DNA from: Microbacterium arborescens
GTDB lineage: Bacteria > Actinomycetota > Actinomycetes > Actinomycetales > Microbacteriaceae
Reading direction: 5' to 3'
Assembly: GCA_003339645.1 (NCBI GenBank)
Contig: QNUV01000041.1
Coordinates: 496,001 to 560,000, forward strand
DNA length: 64,000 bases
Positions 9,039-17,816 of the stretch are shown piece by piece. The notes under the pieces were generated by a model, which had not been told where the DNA came from, made no database searches, and worked only from the letters and a program-made list of their open reading frames with translations. Positions within the stretch are counted from its first letter, which is position 1, and each line of letters opens with the position of its first letter. The translations under genes were made by a program, and so were the position numbers.

Positions 9039-10111
9039 CAGATACCACCGTCATCACCGTCGGGGGCGCCGCGCCCTACGACGTCACCATCGGGCGCGGC
9101 ATCCTCCCGCTCGTCGGCTCGGTGTTGCCCGAGGCCGCGCGCAAGGTCCTCATCGTGCACCCCCCGACCCTGTCGGCGCAGGCCGAGCGCCTCCGCGAGA
9201 CCCTCGGCGGCGACCGTCAGGTGCTGCTGGCGGAGATCCCCGACGCCGAGCAGGGCAAGCGCATCGAGGTCGCCGCCTTCTGCTGGCAGGTCATGGGCCA
9301 GGCGGACTTCACGCGGACGGATGCCGTCGTCGGATTCGGCGGCGGGGCGGTGACCGACCTCGCCGGCTTCGTGGCCGCGACGTGGCTGCGCGGCATCGCG
9401 GTCGTCCAGGTGCCCACGACGGTGCTCGGCATGGTCGACGCGGCCGTCGGCGGGAAGACGGGGATCAACACCGCGGAGGGCAAGAACCTCGTGGGTGCCT
9501 TCTGGCCCCCCGTCGCCGTGGTCTGCGACCTCGACCTGCTCGACGGGCTCTCGCGCAACGAGCGCGTCGCCGGCTTCGCGGAGGTCGTCAAGGCCGGTTT
9601 CATCTGGCACCCCGAGATCCTCGACCTGATCGAGGCGGATCCCGAGTCGGCCGTCGACCCTCACAGCGACGCGTTCCGGCGCAGCATCGAGCTCGCGATC
9701 GACATGAAGGCGAAAGTCGTGGGGGAGGACCTGCGCGAAGCGGGGCTGCGCGAAGTCCTCAACTACGGGCACACGCTCGGGCATGCCATCGAGCACGCGG
9801 AGCGCTACCAGTGGCGTCACGGGGCCGCGATCTCCGTGGGGATGATGTTCGCGGCCGAGCTGTCGCGGCTGGCGGGGCGGCTTCCGGATGCCGCGGCCCA
9901 GCGTCACCGCGACATCCTCGAGACCCTCGGGCTGCCGACGTCGTACCGGGCGGGTGCCTGGCGTCAGCTGCTCGCGACGATGCAGCGCGACAAGAAGACG
10001 CGGGGTTCGATGCTGCGGTTCATCGTGCTCGACGACATCGCGAAGCCGACCGTGCTGCAGGCGCCCGACGAGTCGCTGCTCTTCGCCGCTTACCAGGAGG
10101 TCGGCGCCTGA
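9035..10111 (+). CDS. aroB: 3-dehydroquinate synthase
   Basis: NAD- and metal-dependent cyclisation of DAHP to 3-dehydroquinate, step two of the shikimate pathway. 358 residues. Motifs: [19 protein letters not shown] (NAD binding), [20 protein letters not shown] (catalytic core), [12 protein letters not shown] and [11 protein letters not shown] (metal-binding His). The ATG at 9035 ([11 protein letters not shown]) is preferred to an upstream in-frame start because it forms the ATGA overlap with aroK seen elsewhere in this operon. Confidence 0.97.
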   Translation: MTDTTVITVGGAAPYDVTIGRGILPLVGSVLPEAARKVLIVHPPTLSAQAERLRETLGGDRQVLLAEIPDAEQGKRIEVAAFCWQVMGQADFTRTDAVVGFGGGAVTDLAGFVAATWLRGIAVVQVPTTVLGMVDAAVGGKTGINTAEGKNLVGAFWPPVAVVCDLDLLDGLSRNERVAGFAEVVKAGFIWHPEILDLIEADPESAVDPHSDAFRRSIELAIDMKAKVVGEDLREAGLREVLNYGHTLGHAIEHAERYQWRHGAAISVGMMFAAELSRLAGRLPDAAAQRHRDILETLGLPTSYRAGAWRQLLATMQRDKKTRGSMLRFIVLDDIAKPTVLQAPDESLLFAAYQEVGA

Positions 10112-10127
10112 GCCCGGGCGTCGTCGG

Positions 10128-10133
10128 TAGGGT
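10128..10133 (+). promoter_or_regulatory. candidate leaderless -10 box for aroQ
   Basis: TAGGGT followed by exactly 6 nt and then the GTG start of aroQ. No ribosome site is present, and the aroB-aroQ gap is only 28 bp. Confidence 0.4.
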
Positions 10134-10139
10134 GGGCGC

Positions 10140-10583
10140 GTGAACACCCCCCGCCGCCTGCTGCTGGTCAACGGGCCGAACCTCAACCTTCTCGGCACCC
10201 GCGAGCCCGAGATCTACGGACGCGAGACCCTCGCCGACGTCGAGGCGCTCGTCATCGCGACGGCGGCGGAACGCGGCGTCGACGTGCGCTGCGTGCAGAG
10301 CAATCACGAAGGCGTCCTCATCGACGCCATCCACGCGGCCCGCGCGGACTGCGGCGGCATCGTGATCAACCCCGGCGGACTGACGCACACCTCCGTCGTC
10401 CTCCGAGACGCCCTCGCGGGAGTCTCCCTGCCGGTGGCCGAAGTCCACATCTCCAACGTCTACGACCGCGAGAGCTTCCGCCACCACTCCTACGTCGCCG
10501 ACGTCGCCTCGGTGCACGTCATCGGTGAGGGCGTCGGCGGTTACGCGCGCGCGACGCGACAGCTGCTCGACATCCTCGCGTAG
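10140..10583 (+). CDS. aroQ: type II 3-dehydroquinate dehydratase
   Basis: Dehydrates 3-dehydroquinate to 3-dehydroshikimate through an enolate intermediate. 147 residues, typical of the dodecameric type II enzyme. Signatures: [19 protein letters not shown] (catalytic Arg and Tyr on the lid loop), [17 protein letters not shown] and [19 protein letters not shown] (catalytic His). The GTG at 10140 has no Shine-Dalgarno but has a -10-like box at leaderless spacing. Its TAG stop is also the first half of the likely efp -10 box. Confidence 0.96.
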   Translation: MNTPRRLLLVNGPNLNLLGTREPEIYGRETLADVEALVIATAAERGVDVRCVQSNHEGVLIDAIHAARADCGGIVINPGGLTHTSVVLRDALAGVSLPVAEVHISNVYDRESFRHHSYVADVASVHVIGEGVGGYARATRQLLDILA

Positions 10584-10586
10584 AAT
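10581..10586 (+). promoter_or_regulatory. candidate efp -10 box overlapping the aroQ stop
   Basis: TAGAAT, whose first three bases are the aroQ stop codon. It would give efp a leader of about 44 nt. Confidence 0.4.
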
Positions 10587-10636
10587 CGATCCTCGGCCCG
10601 TCGGCCGCCCGACCACACGAACGGAACTCCACACTC

Positions 10637-11197
10637 ATGGCATCGACCGCAGACATCAAGAACGGCGTCGTCCTCAGCATCGACGGTCAGCTCTGGAACG
10701 TCATCGAGTTCCAGCACGTCAAGCCCGGCAAGGGTGGCGCCTTCGTGCGCACCAAGCTGAAGAACGTCGTGTCGGGCAAGACTGTCGACCGCACCTACAA
10801 CGCGGGCGCGAAGATCGAGATCGAGAACGTCGACCGCCGCGACTTCACCTACCTCTACAACGACGGCGACAACTTCGTCTTCATGGACGTCGACGACTAC
10901 GACCAGATCACCGTCCCCGCCGTCACCGTCGGCGACGCCAAGAACTACCTGCTCGAGAACCAGCAGGTGCAGATCGCGCTCAACAACGGCAACCCGCTCT
11001 ACATCGAGCTCCCCGCCTCGGTCGTCCTCGAGATCACGTACACCGAGCCCGGCCTCCAGGGCGACCGCTCGTCGGCCGGCACGAAGTCGGCGACGGTCGA
11101 GACCGGCTACGAGATCCAGGTCCCGCTGTTCGTCGAGCAGGGCACGAAGGTCAAGGTCGACACCCGCACGGGTGACTACCTCGGCCGCGTGAACTGA
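10637..11197 (+). CDS. efp: elongation factor P
   Basis: Binds the ribosome between the P and E sites and relieves stalling at polyproline stretches. 186 residues with three OB/KOW-like domains. The tip of domain I carries the loop [16 protein letters not shown] with the conserved Lys. The C-terminal signature [23 protein letters not shown] is intact. The mltG N-terminus and the ABC ATPase at 33628 are Pro-rich, so EF-P clients exist in this genome. It starts 53 bp after aroQ; nusB follows 16 bp later. Confidence 0.98.
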   Translation: MASTADIKNGVVLSIDGQLWNVIEFQHVKPGKGGAFVRTKLKNVVSGKTVDRTYNAGAKIEIENVDRRDFTYLYNDGDNFVFMDVDDYDQITVPAVTVGDAKNYLLENQQVQIALNNGNPLYIELPASVVLEITYTEPGLQGDRSSAGTKSATVETGYEIQVPLFVEQGTKVKVDTRTGDYLGRVN

Positions 11198-11213
11198 CGC
11201 CGGCCTTCGTCCG

Positions 11214-11624
11214 ATGAGCGCTCGCTCCAAGGCGCGCAAGCGCGCCCTCGACATCCTCTATCAGTCCGACATCCGCGGCGACGACCTCGGGGTGACCCTC
11301 GCCGCCGAGGCCAAGCGCGCGGCGCTCGAGCCCGCACGCGAGGCGTCGTGGCTGTACGCGCGCGAGATCATCGACGGGATCATCGACAACCGCGACGACA
11401 TCGACGAGCAGATCACCACCTTCGCGAAGGACTGGTCGCTCGCGCGGATGCCTGCGGTCGACCGGGCCATCCTGCGGCTCGGGGTCTGGGAGATCGTGTA
11501 CAACGACGCCGTCCCCGCGGCCGTTGCGATCGACGAGGCCGTCGAGCTCGCGAAGGAGTTCTCGACCGACGGGTCGAGTGCCTTCGTGCACGGCGTGCTC
11601 GGCCGGGTCGCGCGCCTGGGCTGA
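11214..11624 (+). CDS. nusB: transcription antitermination factor NusB
   Basis: 136 residues, all-helical. Pairs with NusE (S10) on boxA RNA to form the rRNA antitermination complex. Starts MSARSKARKRALDILYQSD, the usual NusB N-terminus, and ends with DGSSAFVHGVLGRVA, the conserved C-terminal helix. Co-directional and probably co-transcribed with efp. Confidence 0.95.
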   Translation: MSARSKARKRALDILYQSDIRGDDLGVTLAAEAKRAALEPAREASWLYAREIIDGIIDNRDDIDEQITTFAKDWSLARMPAVDRAILRLGVWEIVYNDAVPAAVAIDEAVELAKEFSTDGSSAFVHGVLGRVARLG

Positions 11625-11670
11625 CCGACGTCGGAGGCACGCGCGAGGATCCTCCTATGAGGCCTGACCC

Positions 11671-14598
11671 GTGATCGGGAGGACGACGCCGTCGTGGCGT
11701 ACCGTCCTCGCGCCCGCGACGACGGGGGAGAACCCGGTCGCCCTCGGCGTGCAGCTGCGACAGCGAGAGAGCGCGGGCACGGCGCACTGGGGCCCGCGGC
11801 GGGTGCTCCCGGCCACCGCACGCAGCGTCGCCACGTCCGACGGCGAACTCCGACTGGCGGCGCGCCCGCTCTCGCGCAGCGCGACGAGCGGGCGATGGGT
11901 GCAGGGCGACGAGACCTGGGAGTCGCTTCGCCGCGGCGCCTGGCGGGTCGATCCGGCGCGCGCCCGCTGGTTCTCGACGCTGTACGGCATCGCGCACGAC
12001 GCCCGGCTGCTGGGCGGCTACGGCGATTCGGAGTGGCTGACCCTCGACGGCGCCGACTCCGAGCTGCTCTGGCCGCATCTTCGCGCGGCGTCCGCTCTCG
12101 GGATCCCGATCGTGTCGACCCGGCCAGACCAGGACGTACGACTCGGCGATGCGGCGTCGGTGGAGGTGCGCGTCGACGGCGTCGACGGCGGCCTGCGCCT
12201 CAGCCCCGTCGTGCGCTTCGACGGAGGGGATGCCGCCGCGCACGCGCGTCCCATCGGCCACGTCGGGGTCTACGGAATCGAGCAGGCAGGCGGTTCGCTC
12301 CAGATCGTCTTCGCGCCGGCCGGCGTCGGACCGGGCGTGCGTTCGCTGCTGGCTGCGGGCGGACCGGTCACCGTGCCGGAAGCGGAGCGCGCCGACTTCC
12401 TGCGCGAGGCCTATCCGCAGCTGGCCCGCGAGACGGCCGTCATCGGGGGCCACGGTGTGCGGCTGCCGGCACCGGAGCGGACGACGATCGTCGTCACGGT
12501 GAACCAGCGCCCGCGCGACGAGCTGGCGTTTGCGATGGCGTGGCAGGTGCCCGGAGTCGGTCAGGTGCCGTGGGAGAGCGCCGCTGGTTCGTCATCGGTC
12601 GACCCCGAGCTTCGCACCTCGCTGGAGGCAGCGTGGGCGAGCGCTACCGAGCGACCGTTCTCGCCCAGCGGAACCCGGACCGGCGTCGACGCGGCCGAGT
12701 TCACGAACGAGCTCCTGCCCGCGCTGCAGGCCGTGGACGGGGTCCGGGTCGAGATCTCGGGCGTGACGCGGTCCTACCGCGAGCTGTCGGGCGATCCTCG
12801 CATCCGGGTGCGAACGGTCGAGACGGCGGATGCCGATTGGTTCGAGCTCGGCGTGCACGTCGAGGTCGAGGGGCGCCGTGTGCCGTTCCGGCCGCTGTTC
12901 ATCGCGCTCGCCCAGCGCCGCAAGAAGATGCTGCTCTCGGACGGCGCCTACTTCTCGCTCTCGCACCCGGCGCTCGACCGCCTCCGTGAGCTCATCGAGG
13001 ACTCGCGCGACCTGGTGGAGTGGGAGACCGGCGGTGCCCGGCTCAACCGCTATCAGCTGCAGCTGTGGACCGACTTCGAGGATCTCGCCGACGAAGCCGA
13101 GCCCGCGTCGCGCTGGCGGGATGCGGTCGATCGTCTGCGCGAATCGGTATCAGCGGGCCCGCGGCGCGCCCTCCCCGAGGTCCCCGAGGGGATCGCGACG
13201 ACCCTGCGGCCGTATCAGCACGAGGGCTTCGCGTGGCTCGCGGCGCTCCGCGATGCTCGGCTGGGCGGCATCCTCGCCGACGACATGGGTCTCGGGAAGA
13301 CCCTGCAGCTGCTGGCGCTGCTCCAGCGCGAGCGTGAGCGCGGCGAGAGCCGTCCAGCGCTCGTCGTGGCTCCGACGTCGGTCGTATCGGCCTGGCGCGA
13401 CGAAGCGGCCCGTCACGCGCCCGGGCTGCGCATCGCGGTGGTGGACGGCGCGGGAGTCCGGCTCGATCGGCCCGAGGTGGACGTCGTCGTGACCTCGTAC
13501 GCGCTCCTGCGTCTCAACGCGCACGCGTATGCCGAGCAGGAGTGGTCGACGGTCGTCCTCGACGAGGCGCAGTACGTCAAGAATCCTCGGACGCGCGTGC
13601 ATCGCGCCGCGCTCGGCCTGCGCGCCGACGTCGTCCTCGCGGCCACCGGGACGCCTCTGGAGAACAGCCTGACCGACCTCTGGGCGATCCTCTCGCTGAC
13701 GAGTCCGGGATTGTTCCCCTCCGCCCGGCGCTTCCGCGAGGAGTACGTCACACCCATCGAGCGCGGACGCGTCGAGGAGAACGCCGAGGGCGGTGCCGCG
13801 CGCGAGCGACGGCTCGCGCGCCTGCGCCGGCGTGTCCAGCCCTTCCTGCTGCGGCGCACCAAGGACGTCGTGGCGGCCGACCTTCCGCCGCGGCAGGAGC
13901 AGGACGTGCGTGTGGAGCTGTCCAGCGGACACCGTGCGGTCTACGAGCGCGTGCTCCAGCGGGAGCGACGCAAGGTGCTGGGGCTGCTCGACGATCTCGA
14001 CAGTCAGCGATTCATCGTCTTCCGCTCGCTGACGCTCCTGCGGATGCTCGCGCTCGCTCCCGCGCTCGTGGATGCGGGCGGCCCGGGGCTCGTTCCCAGC
14101 AAACTCGACGCGTTGCGCGGCCGTCTCGACGAGCTCATCGCGGAGGGGCACCGTGCTCTCGTATTCAGCCAGTTCACGTCCTTCCTCGACATCGTCGAGG
14201 CCGATCTGCGCGCGCACGGCATCGGGGTCGTCCGTCTCGACGGCTCCACCACCCGGCGGGCGGCGGTCGTCGACGCGTTCCGGAAGGGTGACGACCCGGT
14301 CTTCCTCATCAGCCTCAAGGCCGGCGGTGTCGGTCTCACGCTCACCGAGGCCGACTACGTCTTCCTCCTCGATCCCTGGTGGAACCCGGCGGCGGAGCAG
14401 CAGGCGATCGACCGAACCCACCGCATCGGGCAGGAACGACCCGTGAGCGTGTACCGCCTCATCGCCGCAGGCACGATCGAGGAGAAGGTCGTCGAGCTGC
14501 AGCGACGCAAAGCGCGCCTCATCAGCGCTGTCCTCGACGCGGACGGTGCCTTCTCGAACGCGCTGACCGCGGACGACATCCGGCACCTGCTCGCCTGA
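11671..14598 (+). CDS. SNF2-family DNA helicase/ATPase
   Basis: 975-residue Snf2/HepA-type ATPase, which uses ATP to translocate on double-stranded DNA and remodel bound complexes. The C-terminal ~460 residues hold all helicase motifs: I LADDMGLGKTLQLLAL, II DEAQYVKNP, III ATGTPLENSLTDLW, IV LVFSQFTSFLDIVE, V ISLKAGGVGLTLTEAD, VI QAIDRTHRIGQERPV. LLRRTK sits at the join of the RecA lobes. The N-terminal ~500 residues are not recognised and lack a SWIM zinc motif. The GTG at 11671 is the first plausible start, 46 bp after nusB. Cellular target unknown. Confidence 0.9.
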   Translation: MIGRTTPSWRTVLAPATTGENPVALGVQLRQRESAGTAHWGPRRVLPATARSVATSDGELRLAARPLSRSATSGRWVQGDETWESLRRGAWRVDPARARWFSTLYGIAHDARLLGGYGDSEWLTLDGADSELLWPHLRAASALGIPIVSTRPDQDVRLGDAASVEVRVDGVDGGLRLSPVVRFDGGDAAAHARPIGHVGVYGIEQAGGSLQIVFAPAGVGPGVRSLLAAGGPVTVPEAERADFLREAYPQLARETAVIGGHGVRLPAPERTTIVVTVNQRPRDELAFAMAWQVPGVGQVPWESAAGSSSVDPELRTSLEAAWASATERPFSPSGTRTGVDAAEFTNELLPALQAVDGVRVEISGVTRSYRELSGDPRIRVRTVETADADWFELGVHVEVEGRRVPFRPLFIALAQRRKKMLLSDGAYFSLSHPALDRLRELIEDSRDLVEWETGGARLNRYQLQLWTDFEDLADEAEPASRWRDAVDRLRESVSAGPRRALPEVPEGIATTLRPYQHEGFAWLAALRDARLGGILADDMGLGKTLQLLALLQRERERGESRPALVVAPTSVVSAWRDEAARHAPGLRIAVVDGAGVRLDRPEVDVVVTSYALLRLNAHAYAEQEWSTVVLDEAQYVKNPRTRVHRAALGLRADVVLAATGTPLENSLTDLWAILSLTSPGLFPSARRFREEYVTPIERGRVEENAEGGAARERRLARLRRRVQPFLLRRTKDVVAADLPPRQEQDVRVELSSGHRAVYERVLQRERRKVLGLLDDLDSQRFIVFRSLTLLRMLALAPALVDAGGPGLVPSKLDALRGRLDELIAEGHRALVFSQFTSFLDIVEADLRAHGIGVVRLDGSTTRRAAVVDAFRKGDDPVFLISLKAGGVGLTLTEADYVFLLDPWWNPAAEQQAIDRTHRIGQERPVSVYRLIAAGTIEEKVVELQRRKARLISAVLDADGAFSNALTADDIRHLLA

Positions 14599-14661
14599 TC
14601 CGGCGGCATCCGTCCCGGCAATGACACGGTTCCCGCGGCCGGCCTCCGCCGGGGCCTCACG

Positions 14662-14667
14662 TAGACT
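14662..14667 (+). promoter_or_regulatory. candidate -10 box for the MBL-Rieske gene
   Basis: TAGACT, 28 nt before the ATG at 14696. The leader carries a strong ribosome site (CAGGAGGT, 14681-14688). Confidence 0.35.
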
Positions 14668-14695
14668 CGACCAGTCGCAACAGGAGGTCATCGTC

Positions 14696-16264
14696 ATGCG
14701 CATCACAGGCCTGGGACACGCCGGAATGTTCATCGAGACGGCAGGGGGCAGCATCCTCTGCGACCCGGTCGTCGGACCGAGCTTCTTCGGCTCGTGGTTC
14801 CCGTTCCCCGACAACCGGGGGCTCGACTGGGAACGCTTCGGCCGCGCCGACTTCCTGTACATCTCGCACCGGCACCGCGATCACTTCGACCCGGCACTGC
14901 TGCGCGCGCATGTTCCCACCGACATCCGCGTACTGCTGCCGGATTACCCGACCGACGATCTCGAACGGGATCTGCGTGAGCTGGGGTACGACAACATCAT
15001 CTACACGCAGGGGGGCGTGCCTCTCGAGTTCGGCGACCTGAAGGTCATGGTCACGCCGCTGCGGGCGCCGAGCGACGGACCGATCGGCGACTCGTCGCTC
15101 TCGGTCGACGACGGCACGGGGTCGGTGCTGAACCAGAACGACTCGCACCCGCTCGACCTCGAGAAGCTGATGTCGTTCGGAAAGCCCGACGCGTACTTCA
15201 CGCAGGTGTCGGGCGCCATCTGGTGGCCGATGGTCTACGACCTGCCGCAGGACGCCAAGCAGAACTTCGCACAGCTCAAGCGCGATGCGCAGAACAAGCG
15301 CGCCATGTACTACATCGACAAGGTCGACGCGCCTCACGTCTTCCCCATGGCCGGGCCGCCGATGTTCCTGCGCGAGGAGCTCTTCCGGTACAACGGCTGG
15401 GGCGAGCAGAACGACTCGATCTTCACCGACCAGGCGCAGTTCCTGGCGCACATGGCCGAAGAGCGACCCGACCAGAAGGGATATCTGTTCGTTCCCGGGA
15501 CGCAGGTCGACCTGAACGACGGCGCCCTCCAGGTGACGCAGACGCTCTACACGGATGCCGAGATCGAGCGCATCTTCTCGGACAAGTGGAGCTACCTCGC
15601 CGAGCAGCGCGACAGCCGCCAGGAGGAGGTCCGTGCCGAGGTCGAGCGCCGCGCCCCGATCCTGCCGCCGGAGGAGATGCTGGCCGCGATCAAGCAGTGG
15701 TGGGAGCCGCTCCTGCGGCGCGCCCGGACCATCCGCAACGGGGTCGGCGGCATGGTTCGCTTCCGCATCGGCGAGCTGGACATGGTGGTCGATTTCCCGA
15801 AGGCGAAGGTGCGCGAGTACGCGGGGGAGGAGTGCATCTACTGGTACACCATCCCCGCTGACCTCGTCTCGACGAACATCCGCGACCATGAGATCGATTG
15901 GTCGAACTCGATCTTCCTCTCGATGCAGTTCGAGGTCGGTCGCAGCGGCAAGTTCAACGAGTTCCTGACGACCTTCCTCAAGTGCCTTTCGCGCGATCGC
16001 ATCGAGTACGTCGAGAACTGGTACGCCGAGCAGTCGGATCAGACCGAGGATGCCGAACTGGGCGACTGGACGGTGCAGCGGCGCTGCCCGCATCTGCGGG
16101 CAGACCTCACGAAGACGGGCAAGATCGAGGACGGTGTGCTCACCTGCTCGCTGCACGACTGGAAGTGGGATCTCGCGACCGGGCGCTGCCTGACCACACA
16201 GGGGCACCCGATTCGCGCGAGTCGCATCATCGAGACCGCGAGCGCGACCGACTCCGCCGCCTGA
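14696..16264 (+). CDS. metallo-beta-lactamase fold protein with C-terminal Rieske domain
   Basis: 522 residues. The N-terminal half is a metallo-beta-lactamase fold of the UlaG-like branch: HAGMFIE near the start and the metal motif HRHRDHFD (HxHxDH). The middle is unassigned. The last ~80 residues contain a Rieske [2Fe-2S] pattern, CPH...(~18)...CSLH (RRCPHLRADL then LTCSLHDWKWDLATG). CMP-N-acetylneuraminate hydroxylase also joins a Rieske domain to a beta-lactamase fold, with the Rieske domain at the N-terminus; here it is C-terminal. The start is set by CAGGAGGT 7 nt before the ATG. An oxidoreductase or hydroxylase role is inference; the substrate is unknown. Confidence 0.85.
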   Translation: MRITGLGHAGMFIETAGGSILCDPVVGPSFFGSWFPFPDNRGLDWERFGRADFLYISHRHRDHFDPALLRAHVPTDIRVLLPDYPTDDLERDLRELGYDNIIYTQGGVPLEFGDLKVMVTPLRAPSDGPIGDSSLSVDDGTGSVLNQNDSHPLDLEKLMSFGKPDAYFTQVSGAIWWPMVYDLPQDAKQNFAQLKRDAQNKRAMYYIDKVDAPHVFPMAGPPMFLREELFRYNGWGEQNDSIFTDQAQFLAHMAEERPDQKGYLFVPGTQVDLNDGALQVTQTLYTDAEIERIFSDKWSYLAEQRDSRQEEVRAEVERRAPILPPEEMLAAIKQWWEPLLRRARTIRNGVGGMVRFRIGELDMVVDFPKAKVREYAGEECIYWYTIPADLVSTNIRDHEIDWSNSIFLSMQFEVGRSGKFNEFLTTFLKCLSRDRIEYVENWYAEQSDQTEDAELGDWTVQRRCPHLRADLTKTGKIEDGVLTCSLHDWKWDLATGRCLTTQGHPIRASRIIETASATDSAA

Positions 16265-16282
16265 TCTCGTCGATGCGCAACG

Positions 16283-16317
16283 GGTGGTGGCCGATCACGT
16301 CGTGATCAGCCACCACC
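16283..16317. terminator. bidirectional terminator hairpin
   Basis: GGTGGTGGC (16283-16291) pairs with GCCACCACC (16309-16317), and GATCAC (16293-16298) with GTGATC (16302-16307): a 15-bp stem with one mismatch and a 3-nt loop. It lies between the converging MBL-Rieske gene and crtEb and includes the last codons of crtEb. Confidence 0.6.
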
Positions 16318-17170
16318 ACACGAGCAGCAGTGTCACGAGGAAGCCGCCGAGCTGATTGAGCCAGAGGAAACGGTCCCAGCCCGCGGTCGCACGCTCGCAC
16401 GTCTCGTCGGTGATGTTCCGGAACGGCCACAGCGTGATGAGGTATGGGACGGCGACGAGCGCCGCGAGCGGCCCCGGCCACGTCGTCGCGAGCATGAGCG
16501 CGCCGGCCAGGGCGTAGCAGGCCAGGGCGAACCGCACGGTCCACCGGGCTCCGCGCACGGTCGCGATGGAGGCGATGCCCGCCTCGCGGTCGGCGCCGAC
16601 GTCCTGGACCGCGCCGAAGGCGTGCGAGGCGATGCCCCATGCGGCGAAGGCCAGCAGGATGACGGCGAGCTGCCAGGTCCAGGTGGCGCCCGACAGCACG
16701 AGCCCGTACGCCGCCGGGGAGAAGAAGTGGATGCTGCTGGTGATCGAGTCGGCGAACGGCCTCTCCTTCAGTCGCAGCGGCGGAGCGCTGTAGAAGACGA
16801 CGAAGAAGAGGCTCGCAGCCAGGACGAGCCACGACAGCGGCGAGCCCACAGCGACGAGGTAGGCGACGAAGGGCAGGCACGACAAACCTGCTGTCCACAG
16901 CGTCGCCCGGTGCACGCTGCGATCGAGGATCGCGCCGTGCGCCCCGCCCTTGCGCGGGTTCCGCAGGTCGGACTCGTAGTCGAAGACGTCGTTGATGCCG
17001 TACATCGCGAGGTTGTACGGAACGAGGAAGAAGAGCGTGCCGATGACGAGCGTCGCGTCGATCTGGCGCGTCGTGAGGAGGTAGGCCGCGGCGAACGGAT
17101 AGGCCGTGTTGATCCAGCTCACGGGACGTGAGGCGACGAGGAGCTGACGTGCGAGCGCGGTGGCGGTCAT
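16295..17170 (-). CDS. crtEb: lycopene elongase, UbiA-family prenyltransferase
   Basis: 291 residues, polytopic membrane protein with eight or nine helices. The prenyl-diphosphate binding motif is NDVFDYESD (NDxxDxxxD), with a second Asp-rich loop QDVGADREAG. In C50-carotenoid producers this enzyme adds C5 units to both ends of lycopene, giving flavuxanthin. The position as the last gene after the crtYe-crtYf cyclase pair supports elongase over other UbiA enzymes. The start at 17170 (MTATALARQ) overlaps the crtYf stop by 4 bp. A longer frame to 17224 would run deep into crtYf and is less likely. Confidence 0.88.
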   Translation of the reverse strand: MTATALARQLLVASRPVSWINTAYPFAAAYLLTTRQIDATLVIGTLFFLVPYNLAMYGINDVFDYESDLRNPRKGGAHGAILDRSVHRATLWTAGLSCLPFVAYLVAVGSPLSWLVLAASLFFVVFYSAPPLRLKERPFADSITSSIHFFSPAAYGLVLSGATWTWQLAVILLAFAAWGIASHAFGAVQDVGADREAGIASIATVRGARWTVRFALACYALAGALMLATTWPGPLAALVAVPYLITLWPFRNITDETCERATAGWDRFLWLNQLGGFLVTLLLVWWWLITT

Positions 17171-17469
17171 CGGTTCGGCTTCTCCAAGAGGGTCGCGACG
17201 GCCGGCACCAGGAAGGCTGCGCACAGCGGGTATGCGAAGTCCTCGAGCGGTGCGAGACCGATCCGGATGCCGCTGAGGTGCTCCTCCGGGTAGGTGAACA
17301 AGCCGGCGGCGATCATCACGTTATCGAAGACGGCCGTCAGCAGGATGAGCACGACGGCGGCGGCTGTGGACCAGACCATGCGCGCGCGGAAGCGCGGCCG
17401 CCGGGCCGATAGCGCGGTCACGACGACGGTCGCGACGACGAACGGGATGACGATGAGGGGATAGGTCAC
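17167..17469 (-). CDS. crtYf: C50 carotenoid cyclase, small subunit f
   Basis: 100 residues, three membrane helices, lycopene-cyclase domain. The motif PLEDFAYPL matches the acidic active-site loop of heterodimeric CrtYe/CrtYf and CrtYc/CrtYd cyclases. It acts with CrtYe to close the end rings of the elongated C50 carotenoid. Ring type (epsilon as in decaprenoxanthin, gamma as in sarcinaxanthin) cannot be told here. The GTG start at 17469 overlaps the crtYe stop (GTGA). Confidence 0.85.
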   Translation of the reverse strand: MTYPLIVIPFVVATVVVTALSARRPRFRARMVWSTAAAVVLILLTAVFDNVMIAAGLFTYPEEHLSGIRIGLAPLEDFAYPLCAAFLVPAVATLLEKPNR

Positions 17470-17813
17470 GGCGCGGCATCCGTTCGGCGTCTCTCGCGGC
17501 CCGTCCGCTCCCGCCACCGCCGCGCTCCGCCGTAGGCGACGAGAGCGAGGTAGCTGAGGAACAGCAGGAACACCGGCTCCTCGAGCGGAAGATGCGGGGC
17601 GAGGTCGATGCCGAGCAGCGCGGCACTGGTGCCCTTCACGAAGACGCCCGTGGCGATGCCCACGGCATCCCACAGCAGGAAGAACACCGTCCCCAGCAAC
17701 GCGGCGATCACCGTCCGTCGTCGGTCTCGCCAGAACGCGAGGCGGAACCGCCGGTCGAGCAGCCCGACGCCGCAGAGCGACACGAGCAGGGCGATCAGGT
17801 ACGACCCCGGCAC
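17466..17813 (-). CDS. crtYe: C50 carotenoid cyclase, small subunit e
   Basis: 115 residues, three membrane helices followed by an Arg-rich tail. The motif LPLEEPVFLLFL is the acidic cyclase signature. Partner subunit of CrtYf. GTG start at 17813, 3 bp after the crtI stop, so it is translated as part of the crt operon. Confidence 0.85.
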   Translation of the reverse strand: MPGSYLIALLVSLCGVGLLDRRFRLAFWRDRRRTVIAALLGTVFFLLWDAVGIATGVFVKGTSAALLGIDLAPHLPLEEPVFLLFLSYLALVAYGGARRWRERTGRERRRTDAAP

Positions 17814-17816
17814 CGC

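Noticed and set aside
11671-14598. Defence-system helicase (DISARM- or Dpd-like) reading of the SNF2 protein
   Set aside because: No methyltransferase, nuclease or phospholipase-D gene is adjacent; the neighbours are nusB and the MBL-Rieske gene.
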